A stretch of 12,447 nt of DNA from Oceanococcus sp041625325 (GTDB lineage Bacteria; Pseudomonadota; Gammaproteobacteria; Nevskiales; Oceanococcaceae), in the NCBI GenBank assembly GCA_041625325.1, contig JBFJTN010000094.1:1-12447 (forward strand), given 5' to 3'. Below the pieces are notes generated by a model. The model was not told the origin of the DNA. It ran no database searches and saw nothing but the letters and a program-made list of their open reading frames with translations. The translations under genes were made by a program, and so were the position numbers. How positions within the stretch are numbered: the first letter of the stretch is position 1; each line of letters starts with the position of its first letter. Below are positions 1 through 7,371 of the stretch, in pieces.

Positions 1-656
1 AGGCCAGGTCGGTGGAAGACGCCCGCCTGCTGCAATACGTGCGCCAGCACGAACGGCTGCACCCGAAGATCAGCAGCGACCGCAGGAGTTCGCGCACCGA
101 CATCTTCGAGATCCTGTTCGGCGCGGACGAGGACGCCAAACGTCGGGCCCATGCGATTTTCGACCGCGCCTATGGCAAGCGTTTCGGCGCGGTCAGGCCC
201 ATGGAAGCCTCGATCACCGCCGTGCTGGAGGACTTCAGGGCCCTGGGGCTGCGCACCGGCGTGCTGTCCAACCGGCGCCGCGAATACATGGCGCATGAAC
301 TCTGGGCCGTGGAGGACGGGCGCTGGGTCGCGCTGTTCGACACCATGATCTGCGGCGACGACGTGGCCCGGCGCAAGCCGGCTCCGGACCTGATCCTCAA
401 GGCGCTGGACAGCCTTGAAGCGCAAGCCTCGCCACAGTGCTGGTATCTGGGGGACAGCACCACCGACATCATCGCGGCGAAGCAGGCCGGCGTCACCGCC
501 CTGTTCTACAACGGCGCCGGCTGGGACCAGGCCTGGCTCGACAAGATCTTTCCCGGGAGCGCGCGCCACCCCCACCGACCGGACGCGGTGGTGGCCAGCT
601 TCACCGAGCTGCGGGCGCTGGTCCGGCAGTTCCTGAGTCCGCCCGCCCGGAGCTGA
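1..656 (+). CDS. HAD-family phosphatase, 3' part (start lies outside window)
   Basis: Haloacid dehalogenase-superfamily hydrolase resembling phosphoglycolate phosphatase-type enzymes, which remove phosphate from small metabolites in the cytoplasm; the substrate cannot be told from sequence. Counting from the GTG at 12, motif II is LSNR (Ser86), motif III is RRKPAP (Lys122) and motif IV is GDSTTD (Asp148, Asp152, Mg2+ binding). The helical cap region precedes motif II. The nucleophile motif DxDGT, normally at the N-terminus, is absent and the frame is open to the left edge, so the gene is cut by the window rather than broken, and the GTG at 12 is probably internal. The reading frame enters at base 3. 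It converges on the flagellar block and has no visible functional link to it. Family assignment is secure; specificity is unknown. Confidence 0.85.
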   Translation, partial: ARSVEDARLLQYVRQHERLHPKISSDRRSSRTDIFEILFGADEDAKRRAHAIFDRAYGKRFGAVRPMEASITAVLEDFRALGLRTGVLSNRRREYMAHELWAVEDGRWVALFDTMICGDDVARRKPAPDLILKALDSLEAQASPQCWYLGDSTTDIIAAKQAGVTALFYNGAGWDQAWLDKIFPGSARHPHRPDAVVASFTELRALVRQFLSPPARS

Positions 657-676
657 AGCGGGCCAGGATGGGCCAA

Positions 677-692
677 GGCCGGGCGCCCGGCC
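677..692. repeat. 16-bp perfect GC palindrome downstream of the HAD gene
   Basis: The bases GGCCGGGCGCCCGGCC form a perfect palindrome 20 bp after the HAD stop codon. As RNA it can give a 6-bp stem with a 4-nt loop. No T-run follows on the plus strand, so it is not a classical intrinsic terminator, though it could slow or protect the 3' end of the HAD transcript. Confidence 0.4.
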
Positions 693-698
693 GGCCAT

Positions 699-734
699 GA
701 AAAAGGGCCCGCCGTCCGTTGGGACGACGGGCCC
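699..734 (-). terminator. Intrinsic terminator, minus strand
   Basis: Arms at 705-717 and 722-734 pair over 12 of 13 positions, with one C-A mismatch, around a GTTG loop. On the minus strand the stem is followed at once by five U residues (AAAAA at 700-704 on the plus strand). This is the only good U-tract terminator I see in the window. It would end both read-through transcripts from the fliE-fliI operon and the candidate small RNA. On the plus strand no T-run follows, so it should act poorly for the HAD gene. Confidence 0.8.
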
Positions 735-839
735 CCGGGAGACAGGCCGAAACGTGGTGGTCAGCCTGTTCAGGGAAACGAAGGACCGGGACAGTGACGC
801 GGCGTCCCGGCCAAGGGGGAGTCACCCACCGCTTTGTTG
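700..839 (-). ncRNA. Candidate small RNA (about 140 nt) between fliI and the HAD gene
   Basis: No convincing reading frame occupies this stretch on either strand. Read on the minus strand, it folds by eye into three consecutive hairpins: 810-804 with 792-786 (7 bp, CCGGGAC/GTCCCGG); 768-761 with 750-743 (8 bp including one G-U, 10-nt loop CCACCACGTT); and the terminator 734-722 with 717-705, followed by U5. The segments between the hairpins and at the 5' end carry CU-rich motifs: CTCCCCC near 821-815, TTTCCC near 778-773, and CTCCC at 741-737. Such motifs could pair with Shine-Dalgarno sequences, as seen for RsaE- and sX13-type regulatory RNAs. A possible CRP/Clp-dependent promoter lies directly upstream. 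Alternatively it is only the processed 3' untranslated region of the fliI mRNA. Existence as a separate RNA is inference. Confidence 0.5.
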
Positions 840-845
840 GTTGAC

Positions 846-888
846 ACTGTAGACCGGTGCCCGGCGCATTTCCGTGATATTTGTCACA
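846..888 (-). promoter_or_regulatory. CRP/Clp-like site with class-II promoter geometry
   Basis: Bases 873-888 read CGTGA-TATTTG-TCACA, matching the CRP/Clp half-site pattern TGTGA-N6-TCACA at 9 of 10 positions. On the minus strand a -10-like hexamer TACAGT occupies 851-846. That places the start site near 839, and the CRP-like dyad then sits at -41.5, the class-II activator position. No good -35 is present, as expected for an activator-dependent promoter. The site lies 28 bp beyond the fliI stop and points into the candidate small RNA. The dyad match is seen directly; its use by a CRP/Clp-family protein is inferred. Confidence 0.5.
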
Positions 889-915
889 GGGTCGCGCCCC
901 ATCTGCAGCCGGCGA

Positions 916-2304
916 TCAGGCCGCCGCGGGTTGTTCCGGCGGCGGGAACAGCTCGCGCAACTGGCGCAGGGACTGCTGCGCACCGCAGGGTTCACGGGCC
1001 GGCTGTTTCAGGAAGCGGTCGAGCTGCGGCCACAGCGCGATGGCCTGGTCGACCACCGGATCGCTGCCCCGGCTGTAAGCGCCCAGCTTGATCATGTCCT
1101 GATTGCGCCGATAGGCGGAATACAGGCGCTTGAAGCGCACCACCGCCTGCTGATGCTCGGCATTCTGCAGGTCACGGGCCACCCGGCTGACCGAGGATTC
1201 GATGTCGATGGCCGGGTAATGACCGGCATCGGCCAGGTCACGGGTCAGCACCACATGGCCATCCAGAATGGCCCGGGCCGTGTCTCCGATGGGATCCTGC
1301 ATGTCATCGCCCTCGACCAGCACCGTGTAGACGCCGGTGATGGTGCCTCCTCCGGGCTCGGCATTGCCGGCCCGTTCGACCAGCTGCGGAATCCGGGTGA
1401 ACACCGACGGCGGGTAACCGCGGGTGGCCGGCGGCTCGCCAACCGCCAGACCGATCTCCCGCTGGGCCTGGGCAAAGCGGGTCAGGGAATCCATCAGGAG
1501 CAGGACATCCTTGCCCTCATCGCGAAATCCTTCGGCCAGCGCCGTGGCCAGGTAGGCCGCGCGCAGGCGCATCAGCGGCGACTGATCGGCGGGCACCGCC
1601 ACGACCACGGCCTTGCGCAAGCCGGCCTCGCCCAGGGTATTCACCACGAAATCGCGGACCTCACGCCCGCGCTCGCCGATCAGGCCGACCACGATCACGT
1701 CCGCCGTGGTGTAGCGGGTCATCATGCCGAGCAGCGAGCTCTTGCCCACGCCCGAGCCGGCAAACAGGCCGATGCGCTGGCCGCGCCCGATGGTCAACAG
1801 GGCATTGATCGCCCGCACGCCCACATCCAGCGGCTGGTCGACCGGCGCGCGGATCAGGGGATTCAGGGGTGGCGCATGCAGACGCCCGAAGCGTTCGGGA
1901 CGCAGGCGGCCGCGACCGTCGATCGGGCGGCCTTCACCGTCCAGCACCCGACCGAGGATCGCATGGCCCAGGGGCACCTCAGCCTGGCGGCCCAGTGGGG
2001 TGACCCGGGCGTTGGGCTTGATATGGGTCATCTGTCCTGCCGGCATCAGATGAATGCGATCCCCGGAGAAACCGACCACCTCCGCCTCCACGCCGGGACC
2101 GTCCTGATCCTCGATCCGGCAGCGGGTGCCGATATCGGCGTGGCAGCCCTCCGCCACCAGGGTCAAGCCGACCACCTGTCGCAGGCTGCCGCTGACCACC
2201 AGACCCGATGACAGGCCGGTACGGGCGCCGCGGCTGGCCAGCCGGTCGGCCAGTTCCAGCTGCCGGGCCTGACGAAACTGCCGGCGGGCGTCCGTCTCAG
2301 CCAT
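916..2304 (-). CDS. fliI: Flagellum-specific export ATPase FliI
   Basis: Hexameric ATPase at the base of the flagellar type III export gate; it energises unfolding and delivery of rod, hook and filament subunits. The predicted product is 462 aa, close to the usual 440-460. The N-terminal beta-barrel domain is followed by the P-loop AGSGVGKSS (182-190), the catalytic-glutamate segment GERGREV (210-216), the Walker B strand DVLLLMDSLTR (266-276) and the F1-type alpha/beta signature PAIDIESSVS (364-373). The start is set at the ATG at 2304: it overlaps the fliH stop as ATGGCTGA, gives the family length, and removes 16 unrelated residues that an upstream start would add. It is the last gene of the operon. 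The usual next gene, fliJ, is not present downstream. Confidence 0.97.
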   Translation of the reverse strand: MAETDARRQFRQARQLELADRLASRGARTGLSSGLVVSGSLRQVVGLTLVAEGCHADIGTRCRIEDQDGPGVEAEVVGFSGDRIHLMPAGQMTHIKPNARVTPLGRQAEVPLGHAILGRVLDGEGRPIDGRGRLRPERFGRLHAPPLNPLIRAPVDQPLDVGVRAINALLTIGRGQRIGLFAGSGVGKSSLLGMMTRYTTADVIVVGLIGERGREVRDFVVNTLGEAGLRKAVVVAVPADQSPLMRLRAAYLATALAEGFRDEGKDVLLLMDSLTRFAQAQREIGLAVGEPPATRGYPPSVFTRIPQLVERAGNAEPGGGTITGVYTVLVEGDDMQDPIGDTARAILDGHVVLTRDLADAGHYPAIDIESSVSRVARDLQNAEHQQAVVRFKRLYSAYRRNQDMIKLGAYSRGSDPVVDQAIALWPQLDRFLKQPAREPCGAQQSLRQLRELFPPPEQPAAA

Positions 2305-2923
2305 GCAGCATTTCCGCGGCGAGCCGGTCCAGGCGCTGCTGCAGCCGGCCATCGACTTCGGCCAGCCCCCGTTTCACCCGCACATCGCCCGACTGCAGAT
2401 TGGGATCGGCATGCAGGGACCAGCTGGCGTCCGGCCCCACGGTCTCGTTGAGGAACTTGAGATCCTGCGGATGCAGGTACACATCGACGGTCGACTCCAG
2501 TTCATCGCCCAGCACGTCCACCGCCTGGCGGATCAGCGCCTGCAGGCTTTCCCCGTCCTCCCGCACCGCCTTGCCGACGATGCGCCGGGCCAGGATCAGC
2601 GCGAGATTGCTCAGGCTCTGCTCCAGGTCGCGATCCAGCTCGTCCAGCGGGGCGGCGAGCGCCGCCGAGATGATGCTCAGCCGCTCCACCGCGGCATTGA
2701 CCGCCTCCTGGCCGGCAGCCAGTCCTTCGGCCCGGCCACGGGCATAGGCTTCGTCATAAGCGCGCTGCTGCAGCGCGTGCAGATCGGCGGCGGTGGGTGG
2801 CCCGGGCTCCTCGCCCTCTTCCACCGTGACCTTGTCGGACGCCGCGCTGCTGAACTCCGGCATGACCCAGGACTGGGCATCCCGGATGTTATGCCAGACC
2901 CGCTCATCATCCCCGGGACTCAC
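2297..2923 (-). CDS. fliH: Flagellar export ATPase regulator FliH
   Basis: FliH dimers form the peripheral stalk that holds FliI, restrain its ATPase activity and dock it to the export gate and the switch protein FliN. The product is 208 aa. Near the N-terminus, Trp10 and Trp19 are candidates for the docking tryptophans. A GxxxGxxxG repeat at Gly63-Gly67-Gly71, the family's helix-packing signature, is followed by the conserved C-terminal domain with LARRIVGKAV at 111-120. The start is a GTG at 2923 that overlaps the fliG stop as GTGA. It is chosen because GAGGAG lies 5 nt upstream and the nearby ATGs are out of frame. Its 3' end overlaps fliI by 8 bp, suggesting translational coupling of the partners. 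Confidence 0.93.
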   Translation of the reverse strand: MSPGDDERVWHNIRDAQSWVMPEFSSAASDKVTVEEGEEPGPPTAADLHALQQRAYDEAYARGRAEGLAAGQEAVNAAVERLSIISAALAAPLDELDRDLEQSLSNLALILARRIVGKAVREDGESLQALIRQAVDVLGDELESTVDVYLHPQDLKFLNETVGPDASWSLHADPNLQSGDVRVKRGLAEVDGRLQQRLDRLAAEMLHG

Positions 2924-3927
2924 AACATCTCCTCGCTCTGTCCACCCAGGCTGAGTTCACCCTGCTCGGCCAGCTTGCGCGCCGAGGCCAGAATCTCCTT
3001 CTGCGCCGCATTGACATCGGACAGCTTGGCCGGACCGGCGGCTTCCAGGTCGTCCTGCAGCATTTCCGCGGCGCGCTGCGACATGTTGGCGAAGATCTTG
3101 TCCTTGACCTGCTTCTCGGCGCCCTTGAGCGCCAGCACCAGCTGGTCGTTCTGGCACTCGCGCAGCAGCCGCTGCATCGAGCGGTCGTCCATGTCCGCGA
3201 GATTGTCGAACACGAACATCAGGTCCTCGATCTTCTGACCCAGGGCCTCGTCCTCCTCTCGCACCCACTCCATCAGCTGCTGTTCGGCGCTGGCGTCCAT
3301 CATGTTCATGATCGAGGCGGCGACCTTGACCCCGCCCACGCTGGAGGCCTTCAGATTGCCGGTGCCGGAGAACTGGCGCTCCATGATCTCGTCCAGCTCC
3401 TTGAGCGCGGCCGGCTGGATGCCATCCAGACTGGCGATGCGCATCAGCACGTCGACCCGCACCCGTTCCGGCAGCAGGTTGAGGATCTCCGCCGACTGGT
3501 CGGCGTCCAGATAGGCCAGCACGATGGCGATGATCTGAGGGTGTTCGTTGCGGATGAGTTCGGCGACCGAACGCGTTTCCATCCATTTCAGGGCGTCCAG
3601 GCCCTTGGAATTGCGCCCGATCAGAATCCGGTCGATCAGGCTGCCCGCCTTGTCCTCGCCCAGAGCCGAGGTCAGCACCTTGCGGACATAGTCATCGCTG
3701 CCCACGCCCAGCGAGGTCTGCGAATCCAGCGCCTCGGCGAATTCGTCGATGACCTGCTCCATGCGCTCCTTGGACACATTGCGCAGGGAAGCCATGGCCG
3801 AGCCCACCCGCTGCACCGCCTTGGCACCCATGTGCTTGAGCACCTCGGCTGCCGTGTCCTCGCCCAGCGACATGAGCAGGATCGCCGCACGCTCATCGCC
3901 ACCGATGTCCTGGCCGGCCTCACTCAT
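2920..3927 (-). CDS. fliG: Flagellar motor switch protein FliG
   Basis: Rotor protein on the cytoplasmic face of the MS ring; it touches the stator MotA to make torque and sets the rotation direction with FliM and FliN. The product is 335 aa (family usually about 330). The middle domain carries the EHPQ motif at 128-131, which binds FliM, and the di-glycine hinge is at 198-199. The C-terminal torque helix region, K232 to R256, contains the conserved charged run DMDDRSMQRLLRE. All three armadillo-like parts look intact. The ATG at 3927 overlaps the fliF stop by 8 bp (ATGAGTGA), consistent with coupled synthesis of two proteins that bind each other. No oddities seen. Confidence 0.97.
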   Translation of the reverse strand: MSEAGQDIGGDERAAILLMSLGEDTAAEVLKHMGAKAVQRVGSAMASLRNVSKERMEQVIDEFAEALDSQTSLGVGSDDYVRKVLTSALGEDKAGSLIDRILIGRNSKGLDALKWMETRSVAELIRNEHPQIIAIVLAYLDADQSAEILNLLPERVRVDVLMRIASLDGIQPAALKELDEIMERQFSGTGNLKASSVGGVKVAASIMNMMDASAEQQLMEWVREEDEALGQKIEDLMFVFDNLADMDDRSMQRLLRECQNDQLVLALKGAEKQVKDKIFANMSQRAAEMLQDDLEAAGPAKLSDVNAAQKEILASARKLAEQGELSLGGQSEEML

Positions 3928-5536
3928 CGCCCACCCACTGCTTCATCAGCTGCGCCACCCGCTTGGGGTCTTCGCTCACCACCTCGCGCGCGGCCTTGAG
4001 CTTCTTGTCCATGCTGTTGGAGCCGCGCTTGAACTCGAAATCCTCATCCTCTTCGTCGGCCAGGGCCGCGCCCGCGCCGCCGGCCAGCATGGCCGAAGGC
4101 AGGGTCTGGGCCTGGATCGGCGGCGCCTTGAGCGCCGACTTCAGTGCCGGCCGCAGCACCAGGAAGGCGATGACCAGCAGCACGATGGCGCCGAGCAGCT
4201 GGCGCAGCACGTCCATGACCAGGGGCTGCTCCCACAGGGGCACATCCAGATCCGGCACGGCTTCGGCCGGAACGAAGCTGATGTTCTGCACGCTGACGCT
4301 GTCGCCTCGCTGGGCATCGAAGCCGATGGCCTGGCGGACCAGGGCTTCGATCTGCTGCAGCTGTTCCTGGCTCAGCGGCGCGCTGCCCGCTTCGGCGCCC
4401 GCAGCCGGCAGGTGATCGACCAGGACCGCGGCACTGATCCGGCGCATGCGCCCCGGCTCGCTGAGGGTGCGGCTGACCGTCCGGTCGATCTCGAAATTGC
4501 GCGTCGTGGACCGGCTGCGCAGGCTGCTGTCCTGCTCCGGCCGGTCTCCCTCCGCAGGCGCCCGGTTGGACAGGGCGCCCGGCACCCCCGCGGCATTGAG
4601 CTCGGCGTCACGATTTTCCGACAGCTGTTCGCTGCGCAGCACCCCGCCCTCCGGCGCGTAGCTCTCGCGGGTTTCCTCGATCTGGCTGAAATCCAGATCC
4701 ACGCTGACCTGGGCGCTGATCCGCCCCGGCCCCATGATGGGCAGCAGCAGCTGCTCGATCCGGCTGCGGTACTTGTCCTCCAGCTGGCTGCGGAATTCCA
4801 GCTGGGTGCTGGACAGGCTCATGCCCTCGTCACCGCTGCTGCTGAGCAGCCGCCCGGCTTCGTCGACCACGCTGACATTGCTGGCCAGCAGGTCCGGAAT
4901 GCTGGAGGCGACGAGGTGCACCACCGCGTCCACCTGGCCCTGCTCCAGACGCCGCCCGGGGTACAGGGACAGCAGCACCGAGGCGCCCGCATTCTGGCGT
5001 GAACGGGCGAAGGCGCTGCGCTTGGGCAGGGCCAGATGGACCCGCGCGCTGCGCACCGGCTGCAGCTGGCTGATGGTGCGCGCCAGCTCGGTTTCCAGGG
5101 CGTGGTGATAGCGCGCGTTCTCCAGGAACTGGCTGACCCCGATGCCCTGTTCCTCACGGATCAGCTCGAAGCCCCCGCCGGCACTGCGCGGCAGGCCCTC
5201 GCTGGCCAGCGCCATGCGCGCCTGATGCACGTCGGCCGCGGCGACCAGGATGGCGCCGCTGGTCTTGTCCTGGCGGTACGCGATGCCGGCGCTGTCCAGC
5301 GCCTCGATCAGCTCGGCATTGTCGCGGTCGGACAGGCCGCTGTAGAGCGTCTGCATGGCCGGCTGCTGGGACCACATGTAGACCGTCACCCCCAGGGCCA
5401 CGGCCAGGGCGATGCCGACCAGGGCCGCCAGCTGCCGCACCCCGGGACTGGCCGCCAGCTGATTCAGGCTGAAGTTCTGCAGGGCGCCGGCCGGCGCCGG
5501 TGCCGCGGTATCGGGGACCCCCGTGGTCTCTGCCAT
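3920..5536 (-). CDS. fliF: Flagellar MS-ring protein FliF
   Basis: Inner-membrane protein whose many copies form the MS ring, the platform for rotor and export gate. The product is 538 aa, near the usual 550. Transmembrane helices are visible at about 36-55 and 444-461, flanking a large periplasmic ring-building region that includes the family motif GVPGALSN. The cytoplasmic tail ends in an acidic stretch and the FliG-binding segment DPKRVAQLMKQW near the C-terminus. The start at 5536 follows the fliE stop by 14 bp. The Shine-Dalgarno is weak (GAGG, more than 10 nt upstream), so translation may depend on ribosomes coming from fliE. The stop overlaps fliG. Confidence 0.97.
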   Translation of the reverse strand: MAETTGVPDTAAPAPAGALQNFSLNQLAASPGVRQLAALVGIALAVALGVTVYMWSQQPAMQTLYSGLSDRDNAELIEALDSAGIAYRQDKTSGAILVAAADVHQARMALASEGLPRSAGGGFELIREEQGIGVSQFLENARYHHALETELARTISQLQPVRSARVHLALPKRSAFARSRQNAGASVLLSLYPGRRLEQGQVDAVVHLVASSIPDLLASNVSVVDEAGRLLSSSGDEGMSLSSTQLEFRSQLEDKYRSRIEQLLLPIMGPGRISAQVSVDLDFSQIEETRESYAPEGGVLRSEQLSENRDAELNAAGVPGALSNRAPAEGDRPEQDSSLRSRSTTRNFEIDRTVSRTLSEPGRMRRISAAVLVDHLPAAGAEAGSAPLSQEQLQQIEALVRQAIGFDAQRGDSVSVQNISFVPAEAVPDLDVPLWEQPLVMDVLRQLLGAIVLLVIAFLVLRPALKSALKAPPIQAQTLPSAMLAGGAGAALADEEDEDFEFKRGSNSMDKKLKAAREVVSEDPKRVAQLMKQWVGDE

Positions 5537-5550
5537 GGTCAGTCAGGGCC

Positions 5551-5880
5551 TCAGATCGGCATGTTCATGATGTCCTGATAGCTCGAAACCAGCCGGTTTC
5601 GCACCTCGGCCATCGCCTTGAAGGACACCTGTGCCTGATTCAGCGACATCATCACGTCAGCCAGCTCGACCCCGGGCGTGCCGCGGGCGAAATCCTGGCT
5701 CATCGCGGCGGCCTTCTGCTGGGTCTGGTTGACGCCCTGGATCGCATCGGCGAGCAGCTCGCCGAACTGAGCCTTGTCCTGGGCGGGCGCCGCGGCAGCC
5801 TGGGCCGGCGGGTTCTGCTGCGCCTGCAGCTGCCGGATCTGATTGAGTACGCTATTGATATTGCTGGTATTGATGCTCAT
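5551..5880 (-). CDS. fliE: Flagellar hook-basal body protein FliE
   Basis: Small rod-base adaptor that joins the MS ring and export gate to the rod. It is itself exported early. The product is 109 aa, the normal size. The N-terminus begins MSINTSNINSVLNQIRQLQ; a short Gln/Ala/Pro-rich linker follows, then the conserved helix-rich C-terminal half with the hallmark end SSYQDIMNMPI. The start ATG at 5880 has GGAG 8 nt upstream. It is the first gene of the fliEFGHI unit, and a strong -24/-12 promoter lies in the 81-bp gap before it, which makes it a direct target of the sigma-54 and FleQ encoded just upstream. Confidence 0.96.
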   Translation of the reverse strand: MSINTSNINSVLNQIRQLQAQQNPPAQAAAAPAQDKAQFGELLADAIQGVNQTQQKAAAMSQDFARGTPGVELADVMMSLNQAQVSFKAMAEVRNRLVSSYQDIMNMPI

Positions 5881-5937
5881 GTCTCGCTCTCCGCAGCAGT
5901 CAGCCCCCGGGGCCCGAAGTGACGTTATTCAGACGCA

Positions 5938-5953
5938 GGCAAGGCCCGTGCCG
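5938..5953 (-). promoter_or_regulatory. Sigma-54 (-24/-12) promoter of fliE
   Basis: On the minus strand the bases CGGCACGGGCCTTGCC carry GG at 5952-5951 and GC at 5940-5939 separated by exactly 10 nt, matching GGCACG-N4-TTGC fully. The predicted transcript starts near 5927, leaving a leader of about 47 nt before fliE. The promoter begins 9 bp after the fleQ stop, so little non-coding DNA is left upstream for an enhancer site. FleQ may bind the leader, as reported for some Pseudomonas aeruginosa flagellar promoters. Confidence 0.85.
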
Positions 5954-5961
5954 CGAAACAC

Positions 5962-7371
5962 TCAGGAGTGCTGCTGTTGCCGCTGCAGGTCGTACTTGCG
6001 CAGCTTCTCGACCAGGGTCGTGCGCCGCAGCTTCAGCAGATGAGCCGCCTGGGACACCACGCCACCGGCTTGCTCCAGCGCCTGACGGATCAGGGCCTGC
6101 TCGATGTTGGCCATGTGCTGCTTCAGGTCAATGCCGTCGTCCGGCAGCTGGCCGGGGGCCACGCCATCCTTCAGCGCGACCGCGAAGCCATCCGCCAACT
6201 CGTCCTCAGGATCCGCGAGAGCGGCCCTGGGGCTGGCGCCACTGGGCTGATAGCGTTCCGGCAGCTGGTCGACCTCGATCGTGCCATTCGGATGCAGGAC
6301 CGCCAGGCGCTCGACCAGATTGGCCAGCTCCCGCACGTTGCCGGGCCAGACATAGGAGCGCAGGGCGTGAATCGCCTCCGGAGAGAAGCGCACGTCGCCG
6401 CGGCCGATGTCCCGCAACTCGTCCGACAGCTCGGTGATCAGCAGCGGCAGATCTTCGAGCCGGTCGCGCAGGGCGGGCATCTCGATCGGAAACACGTTGA
6501 GGCGATAGAACAGATCCTCCCGGAACAGTCCCTCCTCGATGCGGGTCTCCAGATTGCGGTGGGTGGCGGCGATGATGCGCACATCGCACTGCCGCGAGGC
6601 ATTGCTGCCCACCCGCTCGTAGGTGCGCTCCTGCAGCACGCGCAGGATCTTGACCTGCATGGGCAGGCTCATGTCACCGATTTCATCCAGGAACAGGGTG
6701 CCGCCCTCGGCCAGTTCGAAGCGGCCCTCGCGGGAGGTGATGGCCCCGGTGAAGGCGCCCTTCTCATGCCCGAACAGTTCCGATTCCAGCAGCTCGGAGG
6801 GAATCGCCCCGCAGTTGACCGCCACGAAGGGCCGGCCGCGACGACCGGAGCTCTCGTGGATGGCGCGGGCCACCACTTCCTTGCCGGTGCCGGATTCCCC
6901 GGTCACCAGCACGGTGGTATCGAAGGCCGCCACCTGGGAGATCATCTTGCGCACCCGGCGGATCGACAGGGTATTGCCGGTGGGGCCCTCGGCCTGGGGC
7001 ACCTCCTGGGCGTCCAGGTGCTGCACGCTGATCCGACGCAGGATTTCGGTGAGCTGCGGCGCGCGGATCGGGTAATCCAGCGACCAGACGTCAGCCTCGT
7101 CGAAACCCAGGGTTTCGTCGTGCAGCTCCGGCAGCATCAGCAGGGGGGCATGCTGCGGATCGGCCTTCAGCCACTTGCGGGCGGCATCACGCTGCCCCTT
7201 GTTCAGCCGGCCCAGGATGACGGCAAGGAACTCGCGGGGCTGGTCGGCCGGCAGGGTGTTCTCGTCGAAGTCATGGATTTCCGGGTTGTAGTCCACGAAT
7301 TCCAGGACCGCGTGGATCTGGGTGGCGCGCTCGGCGTCACCATCAAGCAGCAAAATTCGCGAAGTCGACAT
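5962..7371 (-). CDS. fleQ: FleQ-like sigma-54-dependent flagellar master activator
   Basis: AAA+ enhancer-binding protein that opens sigma-54 promoters of early flagellar operons. The product is 469 aa. Residues 1-120 are a degenerate receiver: the phospho-acceptor position reads VILGRL with no Asp. The AAA+ domain has Walker A GESGTGKE (158-165), the sigma-54 loop GAFTGA (205-210), Walker B GGTLFLDEIGD (223-233) and WPGNVREL (342-349). The C-terminal Fis-type helix-turn-helix contains LRRTTLVEKLRKYDL (448-462), characteristic of FleQ rather than the phosphorylated FleR class. ATG 7371 is chosen because GGAGG lies 4 nt upstream; it overlaps the receiver gene by 29 bp. Motifs that bind c-di-GMP in Pseudomonas FleQ look altered: QAEG (126-129) where LFRS is expected, Arg169-Ala170 for Arg-Asn, and Glu318 for Arg in the ExxxR motif. 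Confidence 0.93.
   Translation of the reverse strand: MSTSRILLLDGDAERATQIHAVLEFVDYNPEIHDFDENTLPADQPREFLAVILGRLNKGQRDAARKWLKADPQHAPLLMLPELHDETLGFDEADVWSLDYPIRAPQLTEILRRISVQHLDAQEVPQAEGPTGNTLSIRRVRKMISQVAAFDTTVLVTGESGTGKEVVARAIHESSGRRGRPFVAVNCGAIPSELLESELFGHEKGAFTGAITSREGRFELAEGGTLFLDEIGDMSLPMQVKILRVLQERTYERVGSNASRQCDVRIIAATHRNLETRIEEGLFREDLFYRLNVFPIEMPALRDRLEDLPLLITELSDELRDIGRGDVRFSPEAIHALRSYVWPGNVRELANLVERLAVLHPNGTIEVDQLPERYQPSGASPRAALADPEDELADGFAVALKDGVAPGQLPDDGIDLKQHMANIEQALIRQALEQAGGVVSQAAHLLKLRRTTLVEKLRKYDLQRQQQHS

Noticed and set aside
841..870. Perfect TTGACA on the plus strand as a sigma-70 promoter
   Set aside because: No -10-like hexamer lies 16-18 bp downstream and no plus-strand gene follows; transcription would run antisense into fliI.
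874..2211. Long open frame on the plus strand opposite fliI
   Set aside because: It is a GC-rich antisense shadow of fliI with no recognisable domain; the minus-strand frame has all FliI motifs.
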